DNA of 8,777 nt from Blastocatellia bacterium (GTDB lineage Bacteria; Acidobacteriota; Blastocatellia; Pyrinomonadales; Pyrinomonadaceae): NCBI GenBank assembly GCA_003175865.1, contig PSRF01000208.1:1-8777 (forward strand), given 5' to 3'. Position 1 is the stretch's first letter. The number at the start of each line of letters is the position of its first letter. Shown here one piece after another: positions 7,900 through 8,777 of the stretch. Position numbers and translations under genes: made by a program. The notes beneath the pieces are model-generated. The model ran no database searches. It saw nothing but the letters and a program-made list of their open reading frames with translations, and had not been told where the DNA came from.

Positions 7900-7905
7900 C
7901 TTCCT
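7900..7905 (-). promoter_or_regulatory. Possible ribosome binding site for a TTG start
   Basis: AGGAAG on the minus strand lies 4 bases (6 if counted from AGGA) before the TTG at 7895. Upstream of the alternative ATG at 7880 only a weak GAGAA can be seen, so this favours the TTG start, though not decisively. Confidence 0.4.
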
Positions 7906-8019
7906 GTTCGCGAGTTGAGAATCTAAATCGGAATGCCTGGACTAGCGAACCATAACGCTGAATCTAGCCGCGGAGTCCAATGGGCGCGTGGATTCGAAGG
8001 TGTAAATAGGACTTGAGTT

Positions 8020-8040
8020 AAAAACTTCTTTTTCGAAAGT
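8020..8040 (-). terminator. Weak possible rho-independent terminator after the pilin
   Basis: On the minus strand ACTTTC and GAAGT can pair with one bulged T around a six-base GAAAAA loop, and the stem runs straight into TTTT. The stem is short and AT-rich, so at best this is an inefficient terminator that would let some transcription through into the membrane-protein gene. Confidence 0.2.
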
Positions 8041-8071
8041 GCGTAGGGGGAGATGCAGTCGAACGGTTTAC

Positions 8072-8551
8072 CTAATTGCCCAAAGGTGGCATCGACTCAA
8101 CTTCAGTGGCATCTGCCGGAAGCGTCAGGGTCGAATCGGCTCGGATAACACCGACTTGCGTGACACCAAAGCGACGTGTCCCTGTCTGTCCGACACCCGA
8201 TGTAATCGAGGGAATTGCAGTAGCATAAAACAGAGCCGGTCTAACACCGGTAGCGCTGGGATGAGCCGCGAAGTTGTAGCCGCTCTTGCTGCCCGAACCC
8301 AGAACGGAGTCTGTAAGGAAATCGCCACGCAACCCGGCTATATCGGTATAGTCACCGAGGCCCGTAGATGCCTGGTACAACTGCTCGCAACTAGTGATTG
8401 TGCGCAGCGAAGATTGAGCAGATCCCTCATTAGCAGCGCGTCTTGACGCAAGAAGATTTGGTATGGCAATAGCGGAGATAATTCCGATTAGCGCAACCAC
8501 AATCAGCAGCTCAATTAGTGAGAATCCTTCTTGAACTCTTGTGCTTGCCAT
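8072..8551 (-). CDS. Type IV pilin-like protein (prepilin with N-terminal methylation motif)
   Basis: This 159-residue prepilin begins MASTRVQEG, and prepilin peptidase would cut between G9 and F10. The mature protein starts FSLIELLIVVALIGIISAIA, with the conserved glutamate at mature position 5 and the usual long hydrophobic helix that anchors the subunit before assembly. The remaining globular part is about 120 residues. It has a single cysteine (C55), so it lacks the C-terminal disulfide loop of classical PilA. It contains SGYNFAA and a stretch ending FGVTQVGVIRAD, a layout shared by short pilins and pseudopilins. The ATG at 8551 has GAGGT 8 bases upstream. A TTG at 8566 would overlap that ribosome site and is unlikely. 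The gene is preceded by a strong terminator, so it should have its own promoter in 8552-8654. Major pilin, minor pilin and type II secretion pseudopilin cannot be separated from this sequence alone. Confidence 0.92.
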   Translation of the reverse strand: MASTRVQEGFSLIELLIVVALIGIISAIAIPNLLASRRAANEGSAQSSLRTITSCEQLYQASTGLGDYTDIAGLRGDFLTDSVLGSGSKSGYNFAAHPSATGVRPALFYATAIPSITSGVGQTGTRRFGVTQVGVIRADSTLTLPADATEVESMPPLGN

Positions 8552-8559
8552 GTTTCGTA

Positions 8560-8564
8560 ACCTC
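8560..8564 (-). promoter_or_regulatory. Ribosome binding site of the pilin gene
   Basis: GAGGT on the minus strand is followed by 8 bases and the ATG at 8551. It decides the start in favour of a nine-residue leader (MASTRVQEG) over the longer TTG-initiated form, because that TTG lies inside this site. Confidence 0.75.
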
Positions 8565-8654
8565 AATTCGTTAATTGTTCAGTGCGTGTTGCAGTAGCGT
8601 TTGAAGTAAGACTCAAATGAAAAGAGTACGTGAGCGTTGTTCGTCTTAAAGAAA

Positions 8655-8681
8655 TGGGGTGGAGTTTTGCACTCCACCCCA
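8655..8681 (-). terminator. Rho-independent terminator of the gene entering from the right edge
   Basis: The minus strand folds into a perfect 11-base stem (TGGGGTGGAGT with ACTCCACCCCA) around a five-base GCAAA loop, followed directly by TTTCTTT. It begins 22 bases after the TAA at 8706-8704. The T-rich tail is only on the minus-strand side, so it acts in the direction of all the genes here. It insulates the pilin gene from upstream transcription. Confidence 0.88.
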
Positions 8682-8703
8682 CGAGTGGAAGTGATGCGAA
8701 AAG

Positions 8704-8777
8704 TTAGTTGCCGAGGACGTTGGTGGTCAGAGCGAGTTCAGCGTCGGTCAGAGCAGTGCCGAGTGCGTCGGTCTGTC
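8704..8777 (-). CDS. C-terminal 23 codons of an unidentified, probably highly expressed protein (partial)
   Basis: Reading leftwards from the right edge, one frame stays open for 23 complete codons and ends in TAA at 8706-8704. The peptide is QTDALGTALTDAELALTT followed by NVLGN. Of its 23 codons, 17 end in G or C and most are the C-ending or CTG forms (ACC, GAC, CTC, AAC, GGC), a stronger bias than in the operon genes. This hints at a highly expressed gene. The strong terminator 22 bases downstream supports a genuine gene end. The other two frames on this strand hit stops. The product cannot be identified from such a short tail. The pilin next door also ends in LGN, so a second pilin is one option, with little weight. 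Confidence 0.5.
   Translation of the reverse strand, partial: QTDALGTALTDAELALTTNVLGN

Larger units (their letters stand above)
7896..8071 (-). other. Intergenic region between the pilin and the six-gene run
   Basis: These 176 bases hold no credible gene. It is the largest gap between annotated features, so if the downstream operon has its own promoter it should be here, but I see no convincing -35/-10 pair. The only structures noted are a weak hairpin near the pilin end and a Shine-Dalgarno-like AGGAAG at the downstream end. Read-through from the pilin gene is therefore possible. Confidence 0.6.

Noticed and set aside
8039..8446. Plus-strand open frame of 135 codons opposite the pilin
   Set aside because: It is antisense to a well-supported pilin. 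The translation is rich in Arg, Ser and Cys with no domain, as expected for a shadow frame.
8561..8574. Small palindrome CAATT-AACG-AATTG near the pilin ribosome site
   Set aside because: Five AT-rich pairs are too weak to argue for an operator or riboregulator; this is likely chance.
8552..8654. Pilin promoter, including a sigma-54 type site
   Set aside because: I looked for GG-N10-GC and for -35/-10 pairs with 16-18 base spacing and found none good enough to annotate, although a promoter is expected here because of the upstream terminator.

Overview
All recognisable genes in this window lie on the minus strand, so the window reads biologically from right to left. Base composition is close to balanced. 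The combination of a type IV pilin with a short leader, a cluster of multi-pass membrane glycosyltransferase-like proteins and a permease N-terminus of the RNTFREAVRDRVLYN type suggests a Gram-negative environmental bacterium. Acidobacteriota is my best guess from these protein styles; it is an inference and not a demonstrated placement.

Layout in transcription order. (1) Right edge: the last 23 codons of a gene that starts outside the window, followed by a strong perfect-stem rho-independent terminator. (2) A type IV pilin-like protein with its own Shine-Dalgarno. (3) A 176-base gap with at most a weak terminator. (4) A tightly packed run of six genes: a PF10131/YfhO-like multi-pass membrane protein; a family 2 glycosyltransferase with four C-terminal membrane segments (polyprenyl-phosphate-sugar synthase type); a second, different multi-pass GT-C-like membrane protein; an FAD-dependent GMC oxidoreductase with a ferredoxin-like four-cysteine motif; an extended-SDR NAD(P)-dependent sugar epimerase/reductase-like protein; and the first 43 codons of a probable ABC-2 transporter permease that runs off the left edge. 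Gaps inside this run are 42, 23, 3 and 13 bases, then a 4-base ATGA overlap, so it is very likely one operon.

Working model (inference): the GT2 enzyme charges a polyprenyl phosphate with a sugar at the inner face of the membrane. The two large membrane proteins are candidate GT-C transferases that use such a donor outside. The flavoprotein/SDR pair could oxidise and re-reduce a sugar or lipid-linked intermediate, and the permease could begin an export system. The acceptor is unknown. The adjacent pilin makes pilin glycosylation a testable idea, but an envelope glycan or glycolipid is equally possible. No RNA genes, CRISPR arrays, insertion sequences or clear mobile-element boundaries were seen.
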